A stretch of 59,791 nt of DNA from Variovorax sp. DXTD-1 (GTDB lineage Bacteria > Pseudomonadota > Gammaproteobacteria > Burkholderiales > Burkholderiaceae_C), in NCBI RefSeq assembly GCF_003984625.1, contig NZ_RWKH01000030.1, positions 1-59,791 of the forward strand, read 5' to 3'. A program made the translations under genes and the position numbers. The notes beneath the pieces were generated by a model. That model was not told where the DNA came from and did not search any database. It saw only the letters and a list, made by a program, of their open reading frames with translations. Every line of letters starts with the position of its first letter. Within the stretch, counting starts at the first letter, position 1. Below are positions 50,598 through 59,489 of the stretch, in pieces.

Positions 50598-53500
50598 GCT
50601 GCACCTCCTTCGGCCAACACATCTTTCTCCAATTCGTTCTTCTTCGGCGGCACGGGTGCGAAATAACCCACAAGCAACAGCAATGCTCCGACCGCGATGA
50701 ACGACACGATACGGAACAAGCCGCCCCTGTCCGCCAGTTCGACGAAGAACAGCTTCAGCACCACAACGCCCAGCAGCGCGGCGCCGCCGACCCAGAGCGT
50801 GCGCACGCCGCGAGAGTGGCCGAGCACCATCGCGATCACGCCGCAAATGGCCCACGTGATCGAGAGTGCCGCCTGCGTGAGCCACGATGCGTAAAGCGCA
50901 TCGAAGCGCCATTCGACGCCCGCGTAGTGGTGGCAACTGCGCAGCACCGCGCCGGTCAGCAGCGCAAGGCCTGTAAGGCCAAGCACGCCCTTTGCGACCA
51001 TCGGCTGCACGCGCGCGAACGAACCCTGCGGCAAGGCGCGCCACCAGAGCACCAGCGCAAACAGCACCAGCCACTGCGCCAGTTCCAACGGGTTCAGCAA
51101 CGGCACGTAGGGCAACGGCGCCGCATCGCCCGGGCTCGTGCCGTTGGTGACCCACACCCATGCGAGCAGGTAGGCGGCCACCGGCATCGCCGCGAATTCG
51201 AGGTACGCGGCGCGGTACTCGGCGACCGGCCAGCGTTGCAGCAGCACGCGCGAGCGCAGCAGCCACAGCATGGCGGCGGGCACGATGGCCCAGCCCAGCA
51301 ATTGCCAGCTCGACCACTCCGCGCCGATGCGCCCGAGCTGCCATTGGCACTCGCGCGCCGCAAGCAGCAAGAAGAACCAGAAACCGGCCACGTGCAAAGG
51401 CGCCAACGCAGCCTGAGCAAGCCAGCGCTTTTGCGCATGCAGCAGCCGCAGGTGCCACAGCAGCGCCAACGGCCAGGCAGCCCAGCCCAGCGCGCTCGAA
51501 GGCACGTAGACCAGCGGCGCAGCCAAGGCAACACCGTAGGCCGCGATCAGCACCAAGCCCGGCAAAGTGGCCAGCGTGGCCCGGCCCAGCTGCGGCCAGC
51601 CGCGCCGGTGCGCCACCACGGCCGACAGAGCCGAGGTAACGAGCACGATGGCGAGAGCAGCCGCGGCTACATGGCCGGCCATTGCGTTGCGGTGCAGCAC
51701 CGCGGCGGTTTCGGCAAGCCACCCGAAGAGCCACCAGCCCAGCCCCCAGATCACCGGCGCCCACAGCACGGCCGGATTCGCGCACCAGTCGTTGATCCAG
51801 CGCGTGCGCTTGGCCGTTGTGATGCCGTCGGTGGCGCGCCGCCGTGCCTCGTCGCTCATCCAGCTGCCCGCCAGCAAGGCGGCGAGCCCCAGCACCACCG
51901 ACGTCCAGAACCCCAGGTGCGCGAAAGCCGCCGGCGGGGTATTGCCGTAGAAGATCCAGATCTGACCGAAGACGTGCAGCAGCGCCGAAACGACCTGCAA
52001 TACGCCCGCCAGCGCCGCGAGCGGCTTGTGCGCAATGCGCAGCGCCACCCAGAGCACGACAGTCGCGGTCAGCGGCCACAGCAGCGCGGCCTGCGCAAGG
52101 CTCACCTGGAACAGCATCGCGAGATGCAGCAGGCTCACGCCGGCGATCACCCCGATGGCATTGCCCGGCGACCACACCGGCTGAATGCCGCGCGCCAATG
52201 CGGCGCGGTGCGCCTGCAGCATCGACCACGCGGCGCTGCCGAGCAGGCTCAGTGCAATGAGGCTCGCAGCCACCGCGCCCTGCCAGCCGCTTGCAAGCAC
52301 CTGCTCGGCGCTGCCGCGCGCATCATCGGCCGCGCGATGCAAGGTGGCGATGAAGCCGGCCACTGCCAGCGCCTGCATGCCGAAGGTCACGAATGCCAGC
52401 GGCCTGAGCTTGAAGCGCACCGCCACGGCAAAGGCGGCGGAAGCCAGCACGGCCGTTGCCGCCGCCGCCCACGGCGGCGTGAACCATTGCCACAGCAGCA
52501 GCGTGAGCGCACCCATGCCGAACCACGGCAACGCGGTGCCGACCAGCGCCTCCCAGCCGTTGCCCTCGTCGAGCCTGGCGCGACGGTGGATGGTCCACAT
52601 CGCGAACGCGCTCACCGCCACCAGCATCGGCCCGATCACCGAGCCCTGCAGCAGCGGATGCCCCGCCGCCGCATCGAGCTGCGTGGCCTCGAGCAGCTTC
52701 CACACCGCACCGGCGAACACCAGGAACGAGAAGGCACGCGCATACACGCGCCCTTGCCGCGCACCCAGCCAGTACATGCCGGCCGCCTCGACAGCCCAGG
52801 CCGCGCCCGTCCACCGGCCTTCGAGGCCTAGCGGAATGGCGAGCGTGCCGAAGATCACGCCCACGATGGCGTAGGCCTCCGCGAGCAGCGCCAACCCCTT
52901 CGGTTGTGTGGCGAACACCAGGCGGCCCAGCACCAGATAGAACGCCGCGAGCGCCATGGCCGAGAAGGCGGCGCCGTATTCCCATGGCCGCATCAGCAGA
53001 ACCTGCATGCCGAACGCGACCATGGGCGCGCCGAAGACGAGCGAGCTGTCGACTCGGCCCGCGCGGCGCAGCGTGTCCAGCGCGCGTGCGGCCAGCGGCT
53101 GCGCAGGCTGCACGGGTGCATCGAACAGCGTGCGGCGCGCAAACAGCAGGCCGATGGCAACGAAAAGCAGGAAGAACACGATCAGGAAGGGCTGCACGAT
53201 GCCGTACTGGTCGTCGGTGTAGTACTTCTGAGCCCAGCCGGCGGCCAGCGTGAAGGTGCCGACGAAGCCGATCAGGTTCAGCACGCGCCACGCCTTGAAC
53301 CAGGCGATCAGCACGATGCCGACATCGAGCACCAGCAGGTACGTGAAGAGCCCCACGGGCCGGTTCTGCCCGGTGGATGCAAGCACCGGCGCCGCAAAGC
53401 CCTCGAGCACGGCGACGATGGCCAGCAGCGGCGCGTTCTGCAGCACCGCCAGCACCGCGCTCAATGCGGCCACGCCGAACAGGAAAGCGAAGCCGGCCGT

Positions 53501-54418
53501 CGGCGGCAGCAGCTCGTGAACCTTCATGGCCGCGAGCGTCGTCAGATAGAAGACGCCGATGCCGGCACCCTGCAGAATCAACGCATAGCTGGTGCGCTTG
53601 CGGCGTAGGAACCAGCCCAGCGCCAGCAGGCCGGCGCCCACCAATGCCACGGCCGCATAGCGCAGTTCGACAGGCACCGTGACGCGTTCGGCCGTGTAGC
53701 GCAGCAAAAAGGCGAGCCCCAGGAACAGGATCAGCACGCCGAGCTTCACCAGCATGTTGCCGCCGAAGATCAGGTTGGCGATGGGTGCGGGCAGGCGGTC
53801 GCGCAGCGGAATTGCCGGAGGCGGCGGAGGTGGAGGCAAGCGCCGGACCGGCGGCGGCACGGCTGCGGGCAATTTGGCGGCTGCGGGGGCCACGGGCGCT
53901 GGAGCCGGCTCCGCAGTTCCGGGCGATGTGCCCGGCATCGAGGCACGCGCTGCGGCGGCTGCGGCAGCGGCCGCCTGTGCGGGCCGTGCGACGGGCACCG
54001 GCGTGATGGGGGCGGCCGGTGCGACTTGGGGGGCTTGGGGGACTGGCTGCACCGCCAATGTTGCGGGGACGCTTGCTGTCGAGACGGGTTGCTCATCGGC
54101 GCGCGCCGCGTCGCCAGCGTCCTGCGTCAGCCGACGTTCAAGCATGCTCACGCGCTGTTCGAGTTCGGCCACGCGCTGCTGCAGCTTCAGCATGCCGCCT
54201 GCGGGGGCAGTCGACGCGCCCGCGCCGGCGCCAGACGCCGATGCGGTGCCGGAAGGCTGCGCGCGTTCAGCCTCGGTGCGCTCAGGTTCGGCGGCGCTCT
54301 TCTTCCCGATGATTTTCGGCAGCGCGAACGCGCCGACAACCGCCAGTATCAGCGCGGCCGGAACAGACTCGGTCAGGGCCCCTATGAAAAGGCCGGCAAT
54401 CATGCCAATGAACCACAT
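50594..54418 (-). CDS. DUF2339 giant polytopic membrane protein
   Basis: A 1274-residue inner-membrane protein with two N-terminal helices, a variable linker with a short coiled coil (LKLQQRVAELEQRVSMLERRL, about residues 76-98), a long Ala/Pro-rich segment, and more than 20 predicted helices from about residue 215 onward. This is the DUF2339 family, whose function is unknown. Conserved segments include GNMLVKLGVLILFLGLAFLLR and RRKRTSYALILQGAGIGVFYLTT. It is the first gene of an operon with DUF3999, a pairing that recurs in other proteobacteria. Confidence 0.85.
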   Translation of the reverse strand: MWFIGMIAGLFIGALTESVPAALILAVVGAFALPKIIGKKSAAEPERTEAERAQPSGTASASGAGAGASTAPAGGMLKLQQRVAELEQRVSMLERRLTQDAGDAARADEQPVSTASVPATLAVQPVPQAPQVAPAAPITPVPVARPAQAAAAAAAAARASMPGTSPGTAEPAPAPVAPAAAKLPAAVPPPVRRLPPPPPPPAIPLRDRLPAPIANLIFGGNMLVKLGVLILFLGLAFLLRYTAERVTVPVELRYAAVALVGAGLLALGWFLRRKRTSYALILQGAGIGVFYLTTLAAMKVHELLPPTAGFAFLFGVAALSAVLAVLQNAPLLAIVAVLEGFAAPVLASTGQNRPVGLFTYLLVLDVGIVLIAWFKAWRVLNLIGFVGTFTLAAGWAQKYYTDDQYGIVQPFLIVFFLLFVAIGLLFARRTLFDAPVQPAQPLAARALDTLRRAGRVDSSLVFGAPMVAFGMQVLLMRPWEYGAAFSAMALAAFYLVLGRLVFATQPKGLALLAEAYAIVGVIFGTLAIPLGLEGRWTGAAWAVEAAGMYWLGARQGRVYARAFSFLVFAGAVWKLLEATQLDAAAGHPLLQGSVIGPMLVAVSAFAMWTIHRRARLDEGNGWEALVGTALPWFGMGALTLLLWQWFTPPWAAAATAVLASAAFAVAVRFKLRPLAFVTFGMQALAVAGFIATLHRAADDARGSAEQVLASGWQGAVAASLIALSLLGSAAWSMLQAHRAALARGIQPVWSPGNAIGVIAGVSLLHLAMLFQVSLAQAALLWPLTATVVLWVALRIAHKPLAALAGVLQVVSALLHVFGQIWIFYGNTPPAAFAHLGFWTSVVLGLAALLAGSWMSDEARRRATDGITTAKRTRWINDWCANPAVLWAPVIWGLGWWLFGWLAETAAVLHRNAMAGHVAAAALAIVLVTSALSAVVAHRRGWPQLGRATLATLPGLVLIAAYGVALAAPLVYVPSSALGWAAWPLALLWHLRLLHAQKRWLAQAALAPLHVAGFWFFLLLAARECQWQLGRIGAEWSSWQLLGWAIVPAAMLWLLRSRVLLQRWPVAEYRAAYLEFAAMPVAAYLLAWVWVTNGTSPGDAAPLPYVPLLNPLELAQWLVLFALVLWWRALPQGSFARVQPMVAKGVLGLTGLALLTGAVLRSCHHYAGVEWRFDALYASWLTQAALSITWAICGVIAMVLGHSRGVRTLWVGGAALLGVVVLKLFFVELADRGGLFRIVSFIAVGALLLLVGYFAPVPPKKNELEKDVLAEGGAA

Positions 54419-54508
54419 CCTCAGCTCCCCTTGTTTTGGCGAGCATGGAGTGTACGGCGATTGCTTCTCTAGAAACCGCCCGAAACGCCCGTGGCTATTG
54501 CAATCTCA

Positions 54509-54525
54509 GCTATTTGTTTAATAGC
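54509..54525. repeat. Short palindromic element after uvrD
   Basis: GCTATT (54509-54514) and AATAGC (54520-54525) form a 6-bp stem around TGTTT. It lies between the starts of the DUF2339 transcript and the end of uvrD. It has no T-run on either strand, so it is a weak terminator at best, and it resembles a palindrome often seen between Comamonadaceae genes. Confidence 0.4.
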
Positions 54526-54537
54526 ACTGCGGCAGCG

Positions 54538-56946
54538 TTACACCGGCGTGAGCTTGGCCACCGACAGCGCGAGCCACTTCACGCCATGCCGCGTGAACTT
54601 GACCTGCGCGCGCGCGTCGTCGCCCGTGCCTTCGAGCGACAGCACCGTGCCTTCGCCGAACTTGTTGTGGAACACCTGCATGCCCGAGCGCAGGCCGTGC
54701 GAGGGTGCGGTTTTCTGCGGCGGCACCGGCGGGCTTGCAAAGGTGTCCTTGCTGCCGCCGCCGTAGCCGCTACCGCTGCTGTAACTGCCACCGCCGCCAC
54801 GCGTGCTCGCATAGCCCCCGCCGTAGCCGAAGGCCGACGGCGTGAACGCCTGGTTCTTCGGCGTGAGCCATTTGAGCGCACCTTCGGGCAGCTCTTCGAA
54901 GAAACGGCTCTTCACGTTGTAGCGCGTCTGGCCGTGCAGCATGCGGGTTTGCGAATGGCTCAAGTACAGGCGCTTGCGTGCGCGGGTAATTGCCACGTAC
55001 ATCAGGCGGCGCTCTTCCTCGAGGCTTTCGAAATCGCTCATCGAGTTCTCGTGCGGGAACAGGCCCTCTTCCATGCCGGTGATGAACACGCAGTCGAACT
55101 CCAGGCCCTTGGCCGCGTGAACGGTCATCAGCTGAACCGCGTCCTGTCCGGCCTGCGCCTGGTTGTCGCCCGACTCGAGCGCGGCATGCGTGAGGAACGC
55201 GGCCAGCGGGCTCAGCGTTTCGCCCGTTTCGGCGTCGGGCGCGAGCGGCTCGTCGATGAGCGGCCGGCTCGCATCGATGCCCTGGCTCGCAGGCGACTGG
55301 CGCAGTTCGTCGATGGGCAGCGCCACCGCGTCGCGGCCGAAGCCTTCCTGCGTGACAAAGCTTTCGGCCGCGTTCACCAGTTCTTCCAGATTCTCGATGC
55401 GGTCGGCGCCTTCGCGGTCGGCCTTGTAGTGTTCGATAAGGCCGCTGTGGTCGAGCACCTGCTCGATGATCTCGCGCAAGCTGACGCCCTGCGTCTGCTC
55501 GCGCAGCACGTCGATCTTGGCGACGAAGGCCGTGAGGTTCGAGCCCGCCTTGCCGCCCACGGCATGAACCGCATCGTGCAGCGAGCGGCCGGCCGTGCGC
55601 GCCGCGTCCTGCAGCTGCTCGAGCGTGCGCGCGCCGATGCCGCGCGGCGGAAAGTTGACCACGCGCAGGAAGCTGGTGTCGTCGTCCTTGTTTTCGAGCA
55701 GGCGCAGATAGGCCAGCGCGTGCTTGATTTCGGCCCGCTCGAAGAAGCGCAGCCCGCCGTACACGCGGTACGGCACCGAGGCATTGAAAAGCGCCGTTTC
55801 GATCACCCGGCTCTGCGCATTGCTGCGGTAGAGCACGGCCATTTCCTTACGGTCGAAGCCGTCGCGCACGAGCTGGCGCATTTCCTCGACCATCCACTGC
55901 GCCTCGGCCAAGTCGGTGGGCGACTCGTACACGCGCACGGGTTCGCCCGGGCCCTGGTCGGTGCGCAGGTTCTTGCCGAGCCGCTTCTTGTTGTGGCTGA
56001 TGAGCTCGTTGGCCGAATCGAGAATATTGCTGTAGCTGCGGTAGTTCTGCTCCAGCTTGATCTGGTGCTGCACATCGAACTCGCGCACGAAGTCGGCCAT
56101 GTTGCCCACGCGCGCGCCGCGAAAGGCGTAAATGCTCTGGTCGTCGTCGCCCACGGCAATCACGCTGCTCTGGCCCGGCGTGAACTGGCCCGCCGCGGTG
56201 GTGCCCGAGAGCATCTTGATCCACGCGTACTGCAGGCGGTTGGTGTCCTGGAACTCGTCGATCAGGATGTGGCGGAAGCGCCGCTGGTAGTGCTCGCGCA
56301 CCGGGTCGTTGTCGCGCAGCAACTCGTAGCTGCGCAGCATGAGCTCGCCGAAGTCGACCACGCCTTCGCGCTGGCACTGTTCTTCGTAGAGCTGGTACAG
56401 CTCGACCTTCTTGCGGTCGTCGTCGCTGCGGATCTCGACATCGCGCGGGCGCAGGCCGTCTTCCTTGGCACCCGCGATGAACCATTGCGTCTGCTTGGCC
56501 GGAAAGCGCTCGTCGTCGACGTTGAACTGCTTCATCAGCCGCTTGATGGCCGAAAGCTGGTCTTGCGTGTCGAGAATCTGGAAGGTGGAAGGCAGGTTGG
56601 CCAGTTTCCAATGCGCGCGCAGCAAGCGATTGCACAGGCCGTGGAAGGTGCCGATCCACATGCCGCGCACGTTGACGGGCAGTATGGCCGTCAGCCGCGT
56701 CATCATTTCCTTGGCGGCCTTGTTGGTGAAGGTCACGGCCAGGATGCCGCCGGCGGAAACCTGGCCCGTCTGCAGCAGCCAGGCGATGCGGGTGGTCAGC
56801 ACCCGCGTCTTGCCCGAGCCGGCGCCGGCAAGAATGAGAGCATTGCCCGCAGGCAAGGTGACCGCGGCGCGCTGCTCCGGGTTCAGGTTCTGCAGCAATG
56901 GCAGTTCCGAGGGGTTGGCATCAGCCGCAGGTTCGTTAAACAACAT
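54538..56946 (-). CDS. uvrD: UvrD/PcrA-type DNA helicase II
   Basis: An 802-residue superfamily 1A helicase for nucleotide-excision and mismatch repair. Walker A (LAGAGSGKTRVLTTRIA), Walker B (LIDEFQDTNRLQ), motif III (GDDDQSIYAFRGA), motif IV (LEQNYRS) and motifs V/VI (TVHAAKGLEFDCVF, VAITRARKRLYL) are all intact. The C-terminus has a Gly/Tyr/Ser-rich linker followed by the UvrD-type Tudor-like domain (FHNKFGEGTVLSLEG). I chose the ATG at 56946; the track extends 27 codons upstream, but a TACAAT element six bases before the ATG indicates the real start. Confidence 0.94.
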   Translation of the reverse strand: MLFNEPAADANPSELPLLQNLNPEQRAAVTLPAGNALILAGAGSGKTRVLTTRIAWLLQTGQVSAGGILAVTFTNKAAKEMMTRLTAILPVNVRGMWIGTFHGLCNRLLRAHWKLANLPSTFQILDTQDQLSAIKRLMKQFNVDDERFPAKQTQWFIAGAKEDGLRPRDVEIRSDDDRKKVELYQLYEEQCQREGVVDFGELMLRSYELLRDNDPVREHYQRRFRHILIDEFQDTNRLQYAWIKMLSGTTAAGQFTPGQSSVIAVGDDDQSIYAFRGARVGNMADFVREFDVQHQIKLEQNYRSYSNILDSANELISHNKKRLGKNLRTDQGPGEPVRVYESPTDLAEAQWMVEEMRQLVRDGFDRKEMAVLYRSNAQSRVIETALFNASVPYRVYGGLRFFERAEIKHALAYLRLLENKDDDTSFLRVVNFPPRGIGARTLEQLQDAARTAGRSLHDAVHAVGGKAGSNLTAFVAKIDVLREQTQGVSLREIIEQVLDHSGLIEHYKADREGADRIENLEELVNAAESFVTQEGFGRDAVALPIDELRQSPASQGIDASRPLIDEPLAPDAETGETLSPLAAFLTHAALESGDNQAQAGQDAVQLMTVHAAKGLEFDCVFITGMEEGLFPHENSMSDFESLEEERRLMYVAITRARKRLYLSHSQTRMLHGQTRYNVKSRFFEELPEGALKWLTPKNQAFTPSAFGYGGGYASTRGGGGSYSSGSGYGGGSKDTFASPPVPPQKTAPSHGLRSGMQVFHNKFGEGTVLSLEGTGDDARAQVKFTRHGVKWLALSVAKLTPV

Positions 56947-56952
56947 CCGTCG

Positions 56953-56958
56953 ATTGTA
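56953..56958 (-). promoter_or_regulatory. Candidate -10 element of uvrD, giving a leaderless transcript
   Basis: TACAAT on the minus strand ends six bases before the uvrD ATG at 56946 and no Shine-Dalgarno sequence lies between. The arrangement is the same as at 46705-46717. A -35 match is not evident. Confidence 0.5.
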
Positions 56959-57018
56959 GAAACCAACCCGTATGCGGGTTATACGAAGAACTGGAAGACC
57001 CGCCGCGGCGAGACTGCG

Positions 57019-57151
57019 TAAAATCAATCACCGGGCCCAAGTTTCTTGCGTCCGGTTTTTTGTGCCCGTTTTCTTTCCGAAAGCGGCACGGGAACCGGCC
57101 GGACCAAGCGCTCATTCGTTCTTCTCAACGATTCCTTTCAGGAGCCTGGTC
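57019..57151 (+). promoter_or_regulatory. Promoter and structured leader of guaC
   Basis: TAAAAT (57019-57024) is a candidate -10 element, leaving about 120 bases of leader. The leader contains GTCCGG at 57049-57054 and CCGGAC near 57099-57104, with CCCGT and ACGGG pairing between them, so a two-helix hairpin with internal loops could form. A T-run (six T) follows the first arm. AGGAGCC precedes the start codon. I could not match it to a known riboswitch. Confidence 0.35.
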
Positions 57152-58129
57152 ATGCAAATTTTCGATTACGACAACATCCTTCTGCTGCCGCGCAAGTGCC
57201 GCGTGGAAAGCCGATCGGAGTGCGACGCCAGCGTGACGCTGGGCGCGCGCAGCTTCCGCCTGCCGGTGGTGCCGGCCAACATGAAGACGGTGGTCGACGA
57301 GCCGATCTGCCTCTGGCTGGCGCAGAACGGCTACTTCTACGTGATGCACCGCTTCGACCTGGACAACGTGAGGTTCGTCAAGGAGATGCACGGCAAGGGC
57401 GTGTTCGCCTCGATTTCGTTGGGCGTGAAAAAGCCCGACTACGACACGGTCGACCAGCTGGCGGCCGAGGGCCTGGTGCCTGAATACATCACCATCGACA
57501 TTGCGCACGGCCACGCCGACAGCGTGAAGAACATGATCGGCTACCTGAAGCAGAAGCTGCCGGGTTCCTTCGTGATCGCCGGCAACGTCGGCACGCCCGA
57601 AGCCGTGATCGACCTGGAGAACTGGGGCGCCGATGCCACCAAGGTCGGCATCGGCCCGGGCAAGGTCTGCATCACCAAGCTCAAGACAGGTTTCGGCACG
57701 GGTGGCTGGCAGCTCAGCGCGCTCAAGTGGTGTGCGCGCGTGGCAACCAAGCCGATCATTGCGGACGGCGGCATTCGCGACCACGGCGACATTGCCAAGA
57801 GCGTGCGCTTCGGCGCGTCGATGGTGATGATCGGTTCGCTTTTCGCGGGACACGAGGAGTCGCCCGGCAAGACGGTCGAAGTCGACGGCGTGCTCTTCAA
57901 GGAGTACTACGGCTCGGCCAGCGACTTCAACAAGGGCGAGTACAAGCACGTCGAGGGCAAGCGCATCCTCGAGCCCATCAAGGGCAAGCTGGCCGAGACG
58001 CTGGTCGAGATGGAGCAGGACGTGCAGAGCTCCATCAGCTACGCGGGCGGCCGCACGCTGATGGACATCCGCAAGGTCAACTACGTCACGCTGGGCGGCG
58101 ACAACGCGGGCGAGCACCTGCTGATGTAA
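57152..58129 (+). CDS. guaC: GMP reductase
   Basis: A 325-residue (beta/alpha)8 enzyme of the IMPDH/GMPR family that reduces GMP to IMP with NADPH. ANMKTVVDEPICLWLAQNGYFYVMHRF and the catalytic-cysteine loop GIGPGKVCITK are present, followed by IIADGGIRDHGDIAKS and FKEYYGSAS. There is no CBS domain insert, and the length and GSASDFNKGEYKHVEGK flap fit GuaC rather than GuaB. I chose the ATG at 57152 with AGGAG upstream. It is cytoplasmic and acts in purine salvage. Confidence 0.95.
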   Translation: MQIFDYDNILLLPRKCRVESRSECDASVTLGARSFRLPVVPANMKTVVDEPICLWLAQNGYFYVMHRFDLDNVRFVKEMHGKGVFASISLGVKKPDYDTVDQLAAEGLVPEYITIDIAHGHADSVKNMIGYLKQKLPGSFVIAGNVGTPEAVIDLENWGADATKVGIGPGKVCITKLKTGFGTGGWQLSALKWCARVATKPIIADGGIRDHGDIAKSVRFGASMVMIGSLFAGHEESPGKTVEVDGVLFKEYYGSASDFNKGEYKHVEGKRILEPIKGKLAETLVEMEQDVQSSISYAGGRTLMDIRKVNYVTLGGDNAGEHLLM

Positions 58130-58141
58130 GCCCCGGCCGGG

Positions 58142-59008
58142 TCAGGCCTCCAGGAGTTGTACCGCGTCGCGATGCAGCCTGTGGGCCGGGTCCGCCAGCG
58201 CATCGACGACGCTGAAGTGGTTCAGGCCCGGCAGCGTTTCGCACACGGGCACGGTGTTGTGGCCCCATGCCTCGCGAATCAACGTGTTGTGGCGCAAGAA
58301 CTCCTCGCTTTCATCGCCGCCCACCACCGCATGCAGCTGGCCGCGCGCGGGCGCCGCCCACAGCGCCGGGCTCGCGCGCCGCGCATCCGCATCGCTGAGC
58401 TTCAGCACGTTTTCCAGGAACGGCGTGCGCTGCAGCGGCCGAAGATCGTAAAGGCCCGAGATCGACAGCGCATTGCGCACCAGCTGGGCCGGCAGGTCGG
58501 TCGAAACTGCCTTCCAGTTGCAGGCCAGCAGCGCGGCCGCCATGTGGCCGCCGGCCGAATGCCCGGCCACGGTAATGCGCGACGGGTCCGCACCGAAGCT
58601 CGCGGCGTTCCGCCACGTCCACTCGAGCGCACGCACCATCTGCATGAGGATGCCCGGCACGGTCACAGGCTGCTCCGCCGTGCCAGGACACAGCGCGTAG
58701 TTGGGCATGACCACGCACACACCCCGGTCGTTGAACGCAGGCGCAATGAACGAATGGTCGCGCTTGTCCATCGCGCGCCAGTAGCCGCCGTGAATGAACA
58801 CCAGTACCGGCGCACCGGGTACGGGCGCGGGAAAGATGTCGAGCGTTTCGTTGATGCCCTTGCCGTAAGGCACATCGATGCGGCCGCCAAGAGCCTCGCG
58901 CGCTGCAACGGAATCGCCTGCCCATCGCTTGAAGTACGCCGGGTGGTCTTTCACCCGCGCGAGATTGTTGTACATGCCTTCCAGCCAGGCGGGGTCGTGC
59001 GATGCCAT
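58142..59008 (-). CDS. Alpha/beta hydrolase (arylformamidase/esterase-like)
   Basis: A 288-residue alpha/beta hydrolase of the hormone-sensitive-lipase-like/arylformamidase group. It has the oxyanion-hole motif FIHGGYWRAMDK, nucleophile GHSAGGHM and catalytic-His region LNHFSVVD. HGGYWR is seen in N-formylkynurenine formamidase-like enzymes as well as in general esterases. No tryptophan-catabolism genes are nearby. The ATG at 59008 has AGGAA upstream. It converges on guaC. Confidence 0.86.
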   Translation of the reverse strand: MASHDPAWLEGMYNNLARVKDHPAYFKRWAGDSVAAREALGGRIDVPYGKGINETLDIFPAPVPGAPVLVFIHGGYWRAMDKRDHSFIAPAFNDRGVCVVMPNYALCPGTAEQPVTVPGILMQMVRALEWTWRNAASFGADPSRITVAGHSAGGHMAAALLACNWKAVSTDLPAQLVRNALSISGLYDLRPLQRTPFLENVLKLSDADARRASPALWAAPARGQLHAVVGGDESEEFLRHNTLIREAWGHNTVPVCETLPGLNHFSVVDALADPAHRLHRDAVQLLEA

Positions 59009-59092
59009 GCGGTTCCTGCTTCCTTCTTTTTTGGAGACCGCGCATCTTGGCGCATCCTGGGTTTGCCGCATGCGCTTGCAGGGGTGTTCTGG

Positions 59093-59099
59093 TTAAAAT
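59093..59099 (+). promoter_or_regulatory. Candidate -10 element of tRNA-Ala
   Basis: TTAAAAT ends 12 bases before the first base of the tRNA, a normal distance for a tRNA promoter with a short 5' leader. The -35 hexamer is unclear. Confidence 0.45.
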
Positions 59100-59111
59100 C
59101 CGGCTTGCGTT

Positions 59112-59187
<76 letters not shown>

Positions 59188-59489
59188 ACATTTCCCTTGT
59201 AAATCAATACCTTACGCCTTGCGGTGTAGGGCATTGATTTGCAATTTTTGGCAGGTTTTTGCGTGTCCGTTGTGGCAAATTTGTGGCACCAGGCCCACTG
59301 CCGCATGGACAGCGACCTTGGCCCAATCACCAAGCACTGATACGATATCGCTCAGTTGCGCAATGGCTACGCAGCTTAGTGCGTTCACTCATGTGGACGC
59401 ACCCCAGCCGAGAGCGGTGAAGCGTCTGGTCTAAACGGGAGACCAGGTTGCCGCGGCGAAGCCAGGCCGCGGCCCCTTTTGGGGCTTCC
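59188..59489. other. Repeat-bearing stretch after tRNA-Ala, possible island attachment region
   Basis: No complete gene fits in these 302 bases. They are AT-richer than the window. Two features stand out. A 15-base inverted repeat is at 59201-59215 and 59226-59240 (AAATCAAT outer part matched, two internal mismatches, loop 10) followed by a T-run. A direct repeat TTGTGGCA lies at 59270-59277 and 59281-59288, an 11-base period like integrase arm sites. The stretch may hold an att region, but the partner site lies outside the window. Confidence 0.5.

Noticed and set aside
50525..52831. 768-codon plus-strand open frame opposite the DUF2339 gene
   Set aside because: Composition is Arg/Gln/His-rich low complexity with no recognisable domain; the minus-strand DUF2339 gene accounts for the region.
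54436..57021. 861-codon plus-strand open frame opposite uvrD
   Set aside because: All helicase motifs are in the minus-strand frame; the antisense frame has no motif.
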